Shown here: positions 20,114 through 32,835 of the stretch, one piece after another
Numbering within the stretch: the first letter of the stretch is position 1
How the letters are laid out: every line of letters starts with the position of its first letter
From: Lamellibrachia satsuma
Lineage: Eukaryota > Annelida > Polychaeta > Sabellida > Siboglinidae
Length of the DNA: 64,000 bases
Direction: 5' to 3'
Assembly: GCA_033239005.1 (NCBI GenBank)
Contig: BSQZ01000036.1
Span: forward strand, 3,923,001 to 3,987,000
Made by a program: the position numbers and the translations under genes
Notes under the pieces: generated by a model
What the model saw: the letters and a program-made list of their open reading frames with translations, nothing else
Database searches by the model: none
What the model was told of the DNA's origin: nothing

Positions 20114-20962
20114 CTAGCCCTTCCGCAAATACTGCTGCCCCTTTCCACTTAGATGCAGCCCGTCCTTCATGTACATATCAGCCCTTCCAATAAAACTTCC
20201 CCACAAATCCACAAAACCCACTTCCTCTTCTTTACATAGCTTCTCGACTAGCATGTTAATTGCCATCCCCCGGCAATTTCGATATCTATGACCCCTCCTT
20301 CCTATAACTGGTAGAATCCCTGACAGTATTACCTGCTCAACCCGCGTCTGCCTTAGTGTTCTGACCAACTTCCTGTATTTCCTAACTATGGCAGTTGTAC
20401 CCTCCCTCTCTACGTTATTTGTCCCTACGTGTACTAAAACAGATCCACCCTTGCCCAAACCCACAATGTTTTCTACCCTCTCAGTTATTGCCTCTATTTT
20501 GGCCCCAGGCAAGCAAACTACAACGTCCTCTCCCTTGTTTAAGACTCTGTCGGTCTTCCTAATTATTGAGTCCCCCACAAACACCCTCGCTCTCTTTCTC
20601 GCCCCCTCTATCACTGCCTCGTAATAGCTCTTCCGATGGATCCCCTCCATCACAGTCTGTCCTGCAGCCTTGTCACTTGGTGGCAGACTGTTATCAGGAT
20701 CTCTCTCACGCATCAACATTTCACCTTTCCCTCCCGTCTCCTGGCTAACTTGTGCTCCCGTCGCCTTCCCTCCCGTCTCCCTCACTCCCATCGCCTTAAC
20801 TATCGTCTCCTTCCCCCCGACTCCTTCGCTACTGTCTCCCCCACTCCCGTTTCCTTCGATCGATCCACTTGTCTTCCCTCCCATTTCTTTCCTTCTCGTC
20901 TCCTTTCGTCCTGTCTCCCTATGTCCCGTCTCCTTCCGTCCTGTCTCCCTACGACCGGTCAC
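20114..20962 (-). pseudogene. CR1 copy 2 ORF1, esterase half
   Basis: Reads open for 282 codons: KETG-type repeats, then [50 protein letters not shown], and DGLHLSGKGQ near the end. These are the SGNH esterase Gly-Asp-Ser, Gly-Thr-Asn and Asp-x-x-His blocks. The N-terminal PHD finger is missing through 5' truncation, and the C-terminus shifts frame after QQYLRKG compared with copy 1. Confidence 0.9.
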
Positions 20963-20965
20963 CTA

Positions 20966-21060
20966 TACATACATACATACATACATACATACATACATAC
21001 ATACATACATACACACATACTTACTCGTATGCATGCATGCATACATACATACTTACTTAC

Positions 21061-21091
<31 letters not shown>

Positions 21092-21125
21092 CATACATAC
21101 ATACATGTATGCATACATACATACA

Positions 21126-21127
<2 letters not shown>
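20966..21127. repeat. (CATA)n microsatellite at the 5' side of CR1 copy 2
   Basis: Tetranucleotide TACA repeats with a few ACTT and GCAT variants. Continues into (TA)n. Confidence 0.97.

Positions 21128-21220
<93 letters not shown>
21128..21220. repeat. (TA)n microsatellite
   Basis: About 90 bp of pure TA directly after the (CATA)n block. Confidence 0.98.
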
Positions 21221-21223
<3 letters not shown>

Positions 21224-22869
21224 GCAAATGGTGTGCGCACAGTTATATATTAGACATGTATTCCTGTTGTACATTTACTGTAAATTAAAATACGTGACAC
21301 AAATATTACGGAAATGTACAGAGTTCGGTGGAATTTATGATAAGCTAAACGGGATTTATCTGTAATGTTTGTTTAACTGTAATTCCATCCATCCTCTGAA
21401 CACTAATATGTAATTAATAACGTGATTTACCCTGAGTAATCATCCAACGGTTAATTAATTTAATTTCACCCTTAAGCCGTATTATGTTCATATAGCCCGG
21501 TGGAACACGTTAGCAGGTCTGTCACATTCTTTGCGTTAAATTCGTATTTGTGACATGAAATTATGCATAAAACCGTAAACATACTTCATTGGTTGGCCGA
21601 CGTTCCTGTTCCGGTCGTGTGTCGCCACCTATCCGGCTACCAAATATACATACACCAAACAATCCGCTAGGTTTTTTCAGATATTTGCCTAGTATCATAA
21701 GTATTTTAAGAGAAACACACCATGTTTGCTTTTCGACTGCTATTAGTTTGTCATTCCGGAACATTTCAGAATGATATGTATATACGTGTTCACAAAAAAA
21801 GTTATTTATAATACTATTCATAAAAATTGGTGAACCGTTTTGGGGTAATCAGTCACTAGAGGGAGCGACATACCCGTATTTCAAACGTATTACTCACTAG
21901 ACGGCGGCACCGTCACAATAATTGTATGTTTTCATCCGCTAATTATTACTAAATTGCTTTCTTCGGTTATTTGCGTTCCCTGTTCTGGTGTGGCTGAATA
22001 CATAAGGTTCACGTCAGCCAAGGGTTTCCGTGGGTGACTCGGGAACCGGTTTCTTGATCTGCATATGTTAGGACAGTGAACGTACGGGGTTCATGTTTGA
22101 CGTGGGGTTAGTAGGTCTCTTTACGTCTCCTCTTTTCTTTTCTATTCTGCTGCTTCTCCGCCTCATTCAAAAGTACCAAAATATGCAGTTGCACGGTGAA
22201 ATGCGCGGTGCCAGAGTCAACGATCGGTGGCAACATCCTGCCAGTTCTGGTGCCCTCTGCCCTCGCTGGTTCTTTGTCCATGGCTTGGACTTGACGGGGG
22301 AGTCTAGCGTTCTGATGGTACGTCCAGCGGAGTTGGTGATGATGTCCGGCATGCTGAACCGACGCTTGTTTTACGAAGGCGGTTACTGCACCGACCAACG
22401 ACGTACGATGGGGTTTCCTTGTTTTCAAAATTCCGACACTTTAGCAATACAGTTGAAAAAAATATTGATACATATAGAAAATAACATATTCAAGCCAAGC
22501 AATGAGTAACCTATTAACTGAACGTCAGTTAGTTCCGTGATGGTGGTACGCGTACGATCACGTGACTATGGATGTACCAATCAATTCGTTCAATTACATT
22601 TGTTGATGTGCGGATTTTTGTTGTCAAAAACACATAAACCGGCTGCTTTTGTTTCTGCAAATGATGCCAGCAACATTTAGCAAAAGTTAGTAAACATTTG
22701 GATTCCTTGACATTTGCACGATTTAAATCAGCACCAAAACAATAAAAACATTAATACATTTAAAACATATATAACTAGTGCGTGCGTGGGTGCGTGCATG
22801 CGAATGTGCGTGCATGCGTGCGTTCGCGCATGCGTGGGTGCGTGTATTTTGCTTTACTCTACATATCCT
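21221..22869. other. Intergenic stretch with one unrecognised open segment
   Basis: Mostly AT-rich with no recognised gene. The block at 22100-22430 has open frames on both strands; the minus frame from ATG at about 22352 (MPDIITNSAGRTIRTLDSPV...) looks protein-like but matches no family I recognise. (GTGC)n-rich sequence lies at 22780-22850. Confidence 0.4.
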
Positions 22870-23196
22870 CTTCTGGCTTAATATCCCATAATGCACTTCC
22901 TCCAGCTCCTCTGTCTTTGGCTACCTGTTTGGCTTCAGGCCACGACTTCCAACGCAGTTCTTTTTTCAGTTTTTCTGCAATGTTGGCCTTTGGTGACCAA
23001 CTTTCCGTTTGCCTTCAGGTGTCCAAGTTAGAACCGTCAGGCAGTTGCTGTCTTCTTCCAATCTCAGGACGTGTCTGATCCAATTCCATCTTCTTACTCT
23101 GACTTTTGTGCTTCTCTTCTTTACTTTGGTTTTAATTAGGAGATCTTCATTAAACACTATGTTTGGCCATGTCATTTTAGTACATTCCTTAAACAC
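22870..23196 (-). mobile_element. LINE fragment (RTE-like RT C-terminus)
   Basis: The minus strand encodes VRRWNWIRHVLRLEEDSN, LTWTPEGKRKVGHQRPT, then in another frame EKLKKELRWKSWPEAKQVA and KDRGAGGSALWDIKPEED. This is the conserved RRWRWIGHVLR...WTPxGKRKRGRPxxTW...AxDRxxWR tail of RTE-like LINE ORF2 proteins. Frameshifts and the absence of upstream RT motifs make it a dead remnant. Confidence 0.8.
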
Positions 23197-24269
23197 TTGA
23201 CTATTATACTAATTAAATCCAGCTTCTGGTTGTCATTTTCATTTACCTTCGTCCCACATCCAGATAATAACACGTGTATTTTATAGTCTTATAGTGGGGC
23301 ATTGCGGCTATGTGGTAGTGCGTCGGATTGCCGGTGTGGCAGGGTATCTTCCCCCTGGACATCTTCCCCCTAGCGGGGAAAATACCCTAGAGTATCTCCC
23401 CAACCCTGGAAATTTTAAAACCTTATAAATGTGTGTGAATTTCTGTTCTCATGCAAGAAAGTTTATAATTAGCAAATACGAGTCAGAATAATATCTACTA
23501 AATGTTATTCTGCAAGAAAATCATATGTGTGTGTGTCTATATGTATTACGTTATAAATTTACGAATGAATGAATTATATGAAGTGATTCCTGAGTTAATC
23601 GTGACAAGTCTCTAATCGGGGCACCGGTCGAGGTGTTCAAAACGACCTGCTTCCGTTTCGAAACTGCCAATTTCGCTCACACCACTCTGCGTGTGTCTCT
23701 CAGGGCCGTTGATTCCTTCTGTCTGGTGTCTGTACTAGTGGAATTAAAGTTTTATCACACAGGGAAATGGGTAAAAAATGTGTCTTGGACTCACTACCTC
23801 TAAATAAATACAATGAAACAAATAACTTTAACATAGTCTGTGTTAACTTGTATCATCCGCGTGATTGTTTGAGGAGAATGCGTCGTTCATTGGTAAGTAA
23901 GTCGTGCTGGACTGGGCAGACATTTTCGAAGAGTCGACGCGTTCTTGTTCGCGTCCCAATCACGTGCGATAGGGACCTAACACGGAAGGCAAATGGGAAA
24001 ATAAACGGGTTTGATGAAAGTAATCAACGAGGAGTTCGTATTTCTGAGTTTGCATGAAACCGGGTCGTATCACTGTGGCGCCGACTCGGAGACGATACGG
24101 TAATTATAGTCCAATCAATCACACAACAAATTTGTTCGTTTAATGTCTATAATCACGTTGGGAGTCAAGAGAAAATCACAGCTGTTGACTTCCCTCGACA
24201 ATACCCCGTGCAGAAAGCGATACTCGCATCACTAAAGGGTTCCAACTGCTTAATTTAGAAGGCGACATC
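23197..24269. other. Intergenic; possible tRNA-like SINE head near 23310
   Basis: ATGTGGTAGTGCGTCGGATT at about 23310-23330 resembles a Pol III box A, but no clear box B follows. CCCC/GGGG-rich short inverted sequence lies at 23345-23400. A 96-codon ORF at 23767-24057 has no recognisable homology. Confidence 0.3.
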
Positions 24270-25610
24270 AACGCTTGTTAGTTAAAGGGTCTTCCTCGAC
24301 TCAATGTCTTTGTTCGTCTCGTTTCATATTCATTTCGCGAAAAATCAAACATATCTATTATCCACTACGACATGCTACCTCTAGTATCCACTACGACATG
24401 CTACCTCTAGTATCGACTATGACATGTTAGCTCTAGTATCCACTAGGACAGGTTAGCTCTAGTATCCACTACGACATGTTAGCTCTAGTATCCACTACGA
24501 CATGCTAGCTCTAGTATCGACTACGACATGCTACCTCTAGTATCGACTATGACATGTTAGCTCTAGTATCCGCTAGCACATGTTAGCTCTAGTATCCACT
24601 ACGACATGCTAGTTCTAGTATCCACTACGACATGCTAGCTCTAGTATCGACTATGACATGTTAGCTCTAGTATCCACTACAACATGCTACCTCTAGTATC
24701 CACTACAACATGCTACCTCTAGTATCCACTACGACATGCTACCTCTAGTATCCACTACGACATGCTACCTATAGTATCGACTATGACATGTTAGCTCTAG
24801 TATCCACTAGGACAGGTTAGCTCTAGTATCCACTACGACATGTTAGCTCTAGTATCCATTACGACATGCTAGTTCTAGTATCCACTACGACATGCTAGCT
24901 GTAGTATCCACTACGATATGCTGGATCTAGTATCCACTACGACATATGGCTCTAGTATCCACAACGACATGCTAGTTCTAGTATCCACTACGACATGCTA
25001 GTTCTAGTATCCACTACGACATGCTAGCTCTAGTATCCACTACGACATGCTAGCTCTAGTATCCACTACGATATGATAGCTGTAGTATCCACTACGATAT
25101 GTTGGCTCTAGTATCCACTACGACATGCTGGCTCTAGTATCCACTACGACATGCTGGCTCTAGTATCCACTACGACATGCTAGCTCTAGTATCCACTACG
25201 ACATGCTAGCTCTAGTATCCACTACGATATGATAGCTGTAGTATCCACTACGATATGCTGGATCTAGTATCCACTACGACATCTGGCTCTAGTATCCACA
25301 ACGACATGCTGGATCTAGTATCCACTACGACATGCTAGCTCTAGTATCCACTACGACATGCTAGCTCTAGTATCCACTACGATATGATAGCTGTAGTATC
25401 CACTACGATATGCTGGATCTAGTATCCACTACGACATCTGGCTCTAGTATCCACAACGACATGCTAGCTCTAGTATCCACTACGACATCTGGCTCTAGTA
25501 TCCACAACGACATGCTAGTTCTAGTATCCACTACGACAGTTTAGCTCATTTATGCAAATGTGTTGCTTAGTTTTGATGACATCATTGAACAAACTATTAA
25601 ATTATCGGAT
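24270..25610. repeat. Dispersed repeat R2 copy containing an expanded 26-bp array
   Basis: The flanks (24270-24355: GTTAAAGG..., CGCGAAAAATCAAAC; 25540-25605: TTATGCAAATG..., AAATTAT) match the sequence at 60985-61140, which holds a single copy of the same 26-bp unit. Thus one repeat family, with the unit amplified at this locus. Confidence 0.75.
24352..25545. repeat. 26-bp minisatellite, about 46 units
   Basis: Unit CTCTAGTATCCACTACGACA plus TGCTAG, with variants (GACTATGACATGTTAG, CACTACGATATGCTGG) that occur in blocks, indicating segmental duplication of multi-unit groups. No ORF is maintained because 26 is not a multiple of three. Confidence 0.97.
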
Positions 25611-25724
25611 CCGGTCAAAATTCGGCGGGAAAGGACAACAGTGATCCGGCTCTATATATGCTACGACATAAGGCTATTCACACTGTTGAGACGATGTGTG
25701 AAACTACACTTTAAAAACACGCTA

Positions 25725-26143
25725 CAGTCGCGCCTCGTTATAACGCGGTGGTCGGGTCCATGATATCGGACCGCGCATGTAATTCCACCTAAGTGTTATG
25801 CTGGTATTGCATACTAAATGCATTTAAAACTGTTAATCTGATTCGTACGCGAGGCGTATTTTTGAATCTCGATTGCAATTTACAAACCGTCGAAGTGAAG
25901 CGCGAAGCAAGCATCAGCGACAGCGATTGACGTCGGCGACAGCGCAAGACAAACAACACATTGATACTCGTTCATTGACATTGTTCACCTAATATTTCTT
26001 GAGAATTGTCAAAGCAATTCAAAGTAGGTTTAAGCAGGCCCATTTGGCATTTTCCCGTGGCGGCAGAAAATCGGGGTCCACGACCGACCGCGTTATATCC
26101 GAATCCGCGTAATAACGGGGCGCGTTATAACGAGGCCCGACTG
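25725..26143. mobile_element. Pogo/Tc1-mariner-like MITE, 419 bp
   Basis: The left end CAGTCGCGCCTCGTTATAAC and right end (reverse complement) CAGTCGGGCCTCGTTATAAC form TIRs, flanked by TA on both sides (25723-25724 and 26144-26145). TA duplication and CAGT..CTCGTTATA termini are known from pogo/Tigger-type elements. Further inner inverted similarity (ACGCGG, GTCGGGTCCA/TGGACCCC). Encodes no transposase. Confidence 0.88.
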
Positions 26144-26623
<480 letters not shown>

Positions 26624-26696
26624 CTTTGCTCAATTGCTGCTCGGAAACTGTTCGTTCTTATAATTCCACCACAGGAATACTATCACTGTTTCTTGT

Positions 26697-26833
26697 CAGG
26701 CACTGGCTTATACAGCTGAGTGAACTTAGGCAAAGTGGAGTGAACGAAATTGGCTTCTGGTTTAGAAACGTCAGCAAGACGACCCGAACCCCTTTCAATG
26801 GGCAGTTCGACACTCGAACCGCTGAGCTGTACA
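26697..26833 (-). mobile_element. SINE copy S2 with tRNA-like head
   Basis: On the minus strand the head reads CAGCTCAGCGGTTCGAGTG (box A-like) and, about 35 nt on, GGGGTTCGGGTCG (box B-like), then AATTTCGTTCACTC and the AGTTCACTCAGCTGTATAA body block shared with S1. The 3' half is missing. This copy best shows that the family is tRNA-derived. Confidence 0.7.
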
Positions 26834-27094
26834 TAACATATGCTGTATATGTTTTTGAACCTACGAACAGCGAATTGTTAAAAACTCGAAAGTACGCCCG
26901 ATTAAAATCATAAGGTGTGTGTGAGAATAAAACATATAAGCGATAAAATGAGAATCGAGGCTGAATTAATGAGTTGGGCACATTTTAGATAAGAATTAAC
27001 ATTTTCATCCAACTTAGAATAGCCCTGGTTCAAAAAGGACAATATTGTGTAAAGTAATGTAGTTAATTCGATCCAAAATATAAAGATTAATCTA
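26834..27094. other. Nothing recognised
   Basis: AT-rich, no supported gene. Confidence 0.5.
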
Positions 27095-28379
<1,285 letters not shown>

Positions 28380-28640
28380 CGCACGCGCCAGTCACGCGTC
28401 GTTGCGCGCGCAGGTGGCACAGCACTGCAAAAAGCCGCTCGTCCATTTCGGAATACGTCTGACACCAGAGGGCGTGATTGATGATGCTGGGCTGAGCGCA
28501 GTCTGACGAGCGACGCCTGGCGCCAGCGCGTCACGCTTGGCTGGCGCGCGCTGTGCGGCCGTGTAGAACGACTCTGCGTGTAGTGCCATAAAACACGCAC
28601 ATTCCACACATTCTCCGGCGCCAGCGCCGCCGAGCCGCGG
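28380..28640. other. CpG-rich block
   Basis: Very high CpG density compared with the AT-rich surroundings (for example GCGCGCGCAGG, GGCGCCAGCGCGTCACG). Both strands have open frames without recognisable homology. A CTCF-core-like ACACCAGAGGGC lies at 28462-28473. Could be an unmethylated regulatory island or a promoter of an unseen transcript. Confidence 0.45.
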
Positions 28641-28828
28641 CGTTGTGTAATGTGGAGTTACGCCGCACGAAAAAAGGAGAGTGCTTAGATGACTTAGTAT
28701 TGTTTCATTTCGTATTTGTTACAAGCAAGTACTCGTTATGTATACATCTTCGTCTCTTGTCTATTTCTATCATTCTCTCTGACCCTGTCTCTGACTGTCT
28801 GTCTGTCTGTCTCCCTCTCCCTCTCCCT

Positions 28829-28835
28829 CTCCATA

Positions 28836-28924
<89 letters not shown>
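28829..28924. repeat. (TC)n then (TA)n microsatellite
   Basis: CTCTCT run at about 28835-28871 followed by TA run to 28924, preceded by (CTGT)n and (CCCTCT)n. Confidence 0.96.
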
Positions 28925-28929
<5 letters not shown>

Positions 28930-29149
28930 TCTGCCCTACTTCTCCGACAATATTTCCTTCCCTATTTTGTTTCCGCTTGGCAAACTACATGTCTGTATGT
29001 ACGCTTGTGTGTAGTCTACGTCTCCCCGTCTCAGTACTTCTACCTGTTTTTAGATGTCCCGCTATATTTCACGTAAGTCTTTCATTAAATGATCTAAGCA
29101 TTATCTCTAGTTGATTAAATGGCGGCTAAAATGCTATTCCTTTTTCTTT

Positions 29150-29990
29150 AGCACCCATCTGGGTGAACGTTCGGGTTTATGACAGTGTCTTGTTACTGTA
29201 GACATTATATCTTGATGTCTTTGCTTGCTTATGTCTAGTGAGTTCCTCGAATCACGATCGCCCTCCATATTGGTCTATCTTGCATTGCAGACTTATCCAA
29301 GTCGGTGTCACCTTTCATGAAGTCATTATTTGTGAGGGCAGCTTCCTTGGTTTTCTTGCTCCATGTTTTGATACCCAGTGTACCAATCGAGATACTGAGT
29401 CAGTGGTCTGCCAATCGAGATACTGAGTCAGTGGTCTGCCAATCGAGATACTGAGTCAGTGGTCTGCCAATCGAGATACTGAGTCAGTGGTCTGCCAATC
29501 GCACCATTCGCTCTCTGATCTTATCTGAGAGTTTAGGCAATTCCCCATGCAGCTCGTTGTCTGAGACGTGCTGGTTCTAACGTAGGTTTAACGTCACCCT
29601 GACCATTCGGGCTTTTGCCTTTCTAGTGTAAATGTTAACGTCCAAGCTTCACGGCCACACAGAAGCACATACCCAACTTTTGGTGTGAAAAGAAGTTCTT
29701 TTAGCTTTTTAGTGAGTGGTGATTTCCAGATCCTCGTAAGCGTGTTACAAGCCCTCCATTCATTACGGAACTTTATATCTTGTGTTGAACTTTCCGTACC
29801 TGAAGTGATTTACCTCTTCAAGTTCTGATCCCGCCCCGGTCCTAATTTCACTTGCTTGTTAATGATTGAAGGTCATATATTTTGCTTTTGCACCATTAAT
29901 CTCCACTTTTCCCACTGATGTTTCAATTCTTTATAGTAGTTCTTGAGCCTGTTGAATTTCTTCCGACAGAAGTACGCTGTAATTTTTCGT
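29150..29990 (-). mobile_element. Degenerate LINE (RTE-like RT C-terminal half)
   Basis: Minus-strand reading across frames gives VEINGAKAKYMTFNH, LEEVNHFRYGK, FRNEWRACNTLTRIWKSPL, LFTPKVGYVLLCGREAWTL, HVSDNELHGELPKLSDKIRE, then TWSKKTKEAALTNNDFMKGD and DRPIWRAIVIRG. This is the order of the RT thumb and C-terminal region of RTE-like LINE proteins. Stops and frameshifts are frequent. A 28-bp tandem repeat has grown inside it (29370-29500). Confidence 0.8.
29370..29500. repeat. 28-bp tandem repeat, about 4.5 units
   Basis: Unit GCCAATCGAGATACTGAGTC plus AGTGGTCT, within the LINE remnant. Confidence 0.95.
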
Positions 29991-30037
29991 GACTAAAAGC
30001 CTCCTAAAATGCCATTCGTTTTCTTTAACATTCATCT

Positions 30038-30469
30038 TGTTAGCAGTTAACATCAACTAGACATACCAGCCTTGTAGCAGGATCGCGTGCTTGCGAGCCG
30101 CAAGAAACAATACGAGTGAATGGATGTTCGTGCTGTGACGGTCCCTGGTCTGTAACCGAAGCCGCGGGTCCCAATAGGTATAACGCGTGTCGGTTATACA
30201 CCTTCCAGCCGAAACACGGTGGCGACGTTTGGAATTAAGACTTCCGATAACAGAATCACAGACAGACGTGTTTCGCTGTGATTGCTGGCATCTTTTCACA
30301 CACTTCAATTTTTGCGGTATATATTTGCTTTGATTTTGGACGAGTTATATTGAGTTGTTTCTAAAGGAGTCTGGTGCTGGTTATTAAAATGATATCTTCA
30401 TTCATCTACATGCTTATAATATAATCGCCCATGACACAGGCTGACAGGATAATTAACTCATCAAAAACA
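30038..30469. other. Intergenic, nothing recognised
   Basis: A minus-strand frame at 30057-30308 is open but matches nothing I recognise. Confidence 0.4.
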
Positions 30470-32835
30470 TCATTTATAATAATAATAATTAATTAACTTC
30501 TATGGCGCCTATATGCTCAGGAACATGAGCTCAGAGGTACAACAAAACAGTATCATTAAGCATAATCGTGAACAGGAAGCACAAGGGTCATTATCAGAAC
30601 GAGAGAGAACCGAAGATTTATGGTGGAAATGCAATTTGGAATAAATATTCCTTGAGGGTTTTTTTCGGAAGACAGCTATAATTTCAGATATTTTTAAAGT
30701 GATGCGAAGTTCATTCCAGAACATAGGCGCAGTGACAGAGGAAGCACGTTCGCACAAATGAAGTTTTGTTTAGGCACTATAAGTTGTGACATTGATGACC
30801 TGAGCTGTCTAGGGATATTTGAAAGATGCAAAATACTAGCCAACTAGGGTGGTTGTTGTGTAGATAGAGCACAACATGTAAGAGTGGACAGCTTGGAATT
30901 AGTTCGATAAGTAACAGGCCATTGTAACTGTTTAAGTAGCGGTAGTGAATTGGTGATGGTGAAAACCGAGGCGCCCTGAGTACCACACGTGACAGACAAT
31001 TTTAGCTAAGTCTTTTTAGCAATGTCATTTAGTAGTGAATTACAATAGTCAAGACTAACTAATTGGTGCTGTTGATAATGTCTTAGTAGTAGATATAAAT
31101 ATGTGACGCCGAATTCGACGGAGATCACGTATCTGATAGAAACAGGATTTGCATACTTGAGAAATATGCTGGCGAAAGCTGAACTGTCAAAGACAACACA
31201 TAGATTACGAACAGTGTCTTATGAGAATGTATCACTGCCAAGCAGTTTAACTGGAAAATGGCTGATGATCCTATTTCGTTATTACTTAGTGTCATCAGCA
31301 TACAGGTGATGACTGAGATTATGATTAGAAATTACTTGGCTGAGAGACATAGTATATAAGCTAAGCAGAACAGGGCCAAAGACGGATCCTTGCGACACTC
31401 TGAATGGAAGATTTTGTGAGCAAGATAGTGTGCCAGATATGTCTGAAAAATATGATTTGAACCATCTAAGAGCTGTGTCAGAAATGACAAAATGTCTACG
31501 AAGACGTTGTAAAAGGATTAAATGATGAATCGTATCGAAATCAGCTGAGAGATCAAGTAAGTGAGTACTGTAACTTTGCTATTGTCCATGTTGCCAACTA
31601 TGTCATTGTGTGTCTTGAGAAGAGCCGTTCCGGTAGAGTGGAATCGTTTATATGTAGACTGTAGATCACTTGATAAGTAATGTTTACAAATATGTTCATG
31701 AAGACGATTAGCAGCTACTTTTTCGTATAGTTTTGACAGAAAACTGAGATTGGAGATAGGACGATAATTCTTTAGCCCATTTTTTACAGAGAGTTTGTTT
31801 TCAATAGGAGGATTTACAAGAGCTTATTTGAAATCCCGTGGAACAACTTCGCCCTGCATTGAAAGGTTTATGATAGTAGTAATGGGAAAGATGAGTTGAT
31901 TGATACAGCTTTTTAGTAAAAGTGTTTGAAATGGGTCAAGATCACACGATTTGTTAGGAATTTTTTTAATGATAATGAGAACGTTACTAGTAGTTGCAGG
32001 TGTGAACCACTGTAGTGTATTTTTAGAAAGTAGTGATTCACAAAATTCTATCGAACGCGAGCAATCTTATCTGTGAAGTATCTTGAAAAAGAACTACACA
32101 AAGTAGAATGAACAATGTTCAGGCAGTGCTTATAATTTCTTCCGATGTAGAATTATATAGAATTTTTTTACGGATTTCTACATCTGGCGATGGTTTTCCT
32201 AATTTGTTGAGATAAATTTGTACAATAATCAGACTTTGCTTTTGACATAATGTGATTGCATATGTGTAGCTGTTTAGCATAACGGGATCGATCAAGTGGA
32301 GAGCGAGTTCGTCGCCATATTCTTTCAAGATATCGACGACGACGTTTTGCTACAACTATTTCTAGAAATATCCCTGGCGATGGAGGGCGAACTTGTACAC
32401 TTTTAATTCGTTTAGGGATATGTTTATACAGGAATTTACTTAATGTTTCATGGTACTGATTAACAAGCTCGCATAATGTAGATTTAGTTTGTATCAAAAG
32501 ATCAGAATTTGCAAGATCACCATGAAGGGTATAATATTATTTATTGGTCGAAATGTGAGAATTTTTCTTAGGTCTTGAAACAATGGTGGTCTGATAAACC
32601 ATCAGTAGGACATAGTATCTTGATGCTGATGCAAGTAGATCTATTAATAAACAAGTCGAGCCAATGACAATGAACATGTGTAGGAAAGGAAGCGTGTTGT
32701 TTAATGCGTATGTTTGAAGGACATCCATGAATGAACTAATATTTAGACTTGGCAAATCAAGGTGGATATTGAAATCTCCAAACATGTAAAGGTCGTCTTC
32801 TTGGAATTGTAAGATGTTTACAAGAAAATCTGGAA
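30470..32835 (-). mobile_element. L2-type LINE, 5'-truncated and decayed
   Basis: The minus strand encodes the endonuclease end LYMFGDFNIHLDLPSLNISS, then ORF segments (ELVNQYHETLSKFLYKHIPK; SRYAKQLHICNHIMSKAKSD), a motif A-like KVTVLTYL, motif B-like FRVSQGSVFGPVLL (about 31377-31410), and motif C HHLYADDT (about 31284-31310). The 3' end reads GCGCCATAGAAGTTAATTAA and (TTA)n at 30470-30500, an L2-like tail. Many stops and frameshifts. Confidence 0.88.

Larger units (their letters stand above)
17079..20965 (-). mobile_element. CR1-type non-LTR retrotransposon, 5'-truncated, inactive (copy 2)
   Basis: The same family as copy 1, on the opposite strand. It contains the full ORF2 region, the esterase half of ORF1 and the same tail, but is truncated inside the ORF1 KETG repeat region at about 20965, so the PHD finger is lost. 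It is bounded on both sides by (CATA)n. Several stops and frameshifts break the ORFs. It keeps the endonuclease segment deleted from copy 1. Confidence 0.94.

Noticed and set aside
20388..21365. Plus-strand Ser/Pro-rich ORFs running into IHTYIHTY and IYIY strings
   Set aside because: Antisense of CR1 ORF1 plus (CATA)n and (TA)n translations.
23300..23340. Possible tRNA gene or SINE head
   Set aside because: A box A-like sequence is present but no box B or cloverleaf could be found at the right distance.
23767..24057. 96-codon ORF (MGKKCVLDSLPL...)
   Set aside because: No recognisable motif; length is within chance expectation.
24350..25545. Regularly spaced 26-bp repeats suggesting a CRISPR array
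   Set aside because: The units are directly tandem with no unique spacers and the context is an animal genome.
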